DNA from: Ruminococcus sp. CAG:382
Lineage (GTDB): Bacteria; Bacillota; Clostridia; Oscillospirales; CAG-382
Reading direction: 5' to 3'
DNA: 6,176 nt
NCBI GenBank assembly: GCA_000433115.1
Contig: FR892226.1
Coordinates: forward strand, 8,219 to 14,394
Positions 6,166-6,176 of this stretch are shown here, one piece after another (within the stretch, counting starts at the first letter, position 1; each line of letters begins with the position of its first letter). Below the pieces are notes generated by a model. That model searched no databases. It was not told the DNA's origin and saw nothing but the letters and a program-made list of their open reading frames with translations. Made by a program: the position numbers and the translations under genes.

Positions 6166-6176
6166 TTGAGATACAT

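Noticed and set aside
5702..6169. 155-residue plus-strand open frame opposite the kinase-like gene
   Set aside because: The minus-strand frame carries clear kinase motifs; this frame is a shadow with no family signature.

Overview
The window looks like chromosomal DNA from a low-to-mid GC anaerobic Firmicute, most likely a gut Clostridia of the Oscillospiraceae/Ruminococcaceae kind. This rests on style alone: AT-rich intergenic regions with sigma-A-like promoters, strong GGAGG ribosome binding sites, classic hairpin-plus-T terminators, and clostridial-looking MATE and GT4 proteins. No rRNA, tRNA, insertion sequence, CRISPR array or phage gene is visible.

Layout from left to right. Positions 1-177 are a divergent control region. 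A consensus promoter (TTGACA, 16-base spacer, TATAAT) fires leftward toward a gene of which only the first 14 bases are inside the window, and a second promoter fires rightward into a two-gene unit. That unit is a MATE-family multidrug/cation exporter (178-1530), followed 16 bases later by a 701-residue cytoplasmic protein (1547-3652) that resembles GH89 alpha-N-acetylglucosaminidases. It ends at an intrinsic terminator (3660-3700). A 313-base spacer follows, with a good extended -10 promoter driving a GT4 glycosyltransferase, whose start is better placed at 3966 than at the upstream ATG at 3906. The glycosyltransferase runs to 5279 and ends at a perfect 16-bp hairpin terminator (5284-5330). 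On the other strand and converging on the same terminator is a small APH/choline-kinase-fold phosphotransferase (5354-6106), with its ribosome binding site and possible promoter near the right edge.

The genes do not form one obvious pathway. The MATE pump and the GH89-like hydrolase are probably co-transcribed. The glycosyltransferase (possibly a glycolipid synthase) and the kinase are separate transcription units. I found no clear evidence of a new multi-gene system. The most unusual item is the divergent, signal-peptide-less GH89-like enzyme and its pairing with an exporter. All functional calls are from motif recognition by eye, with no database search.
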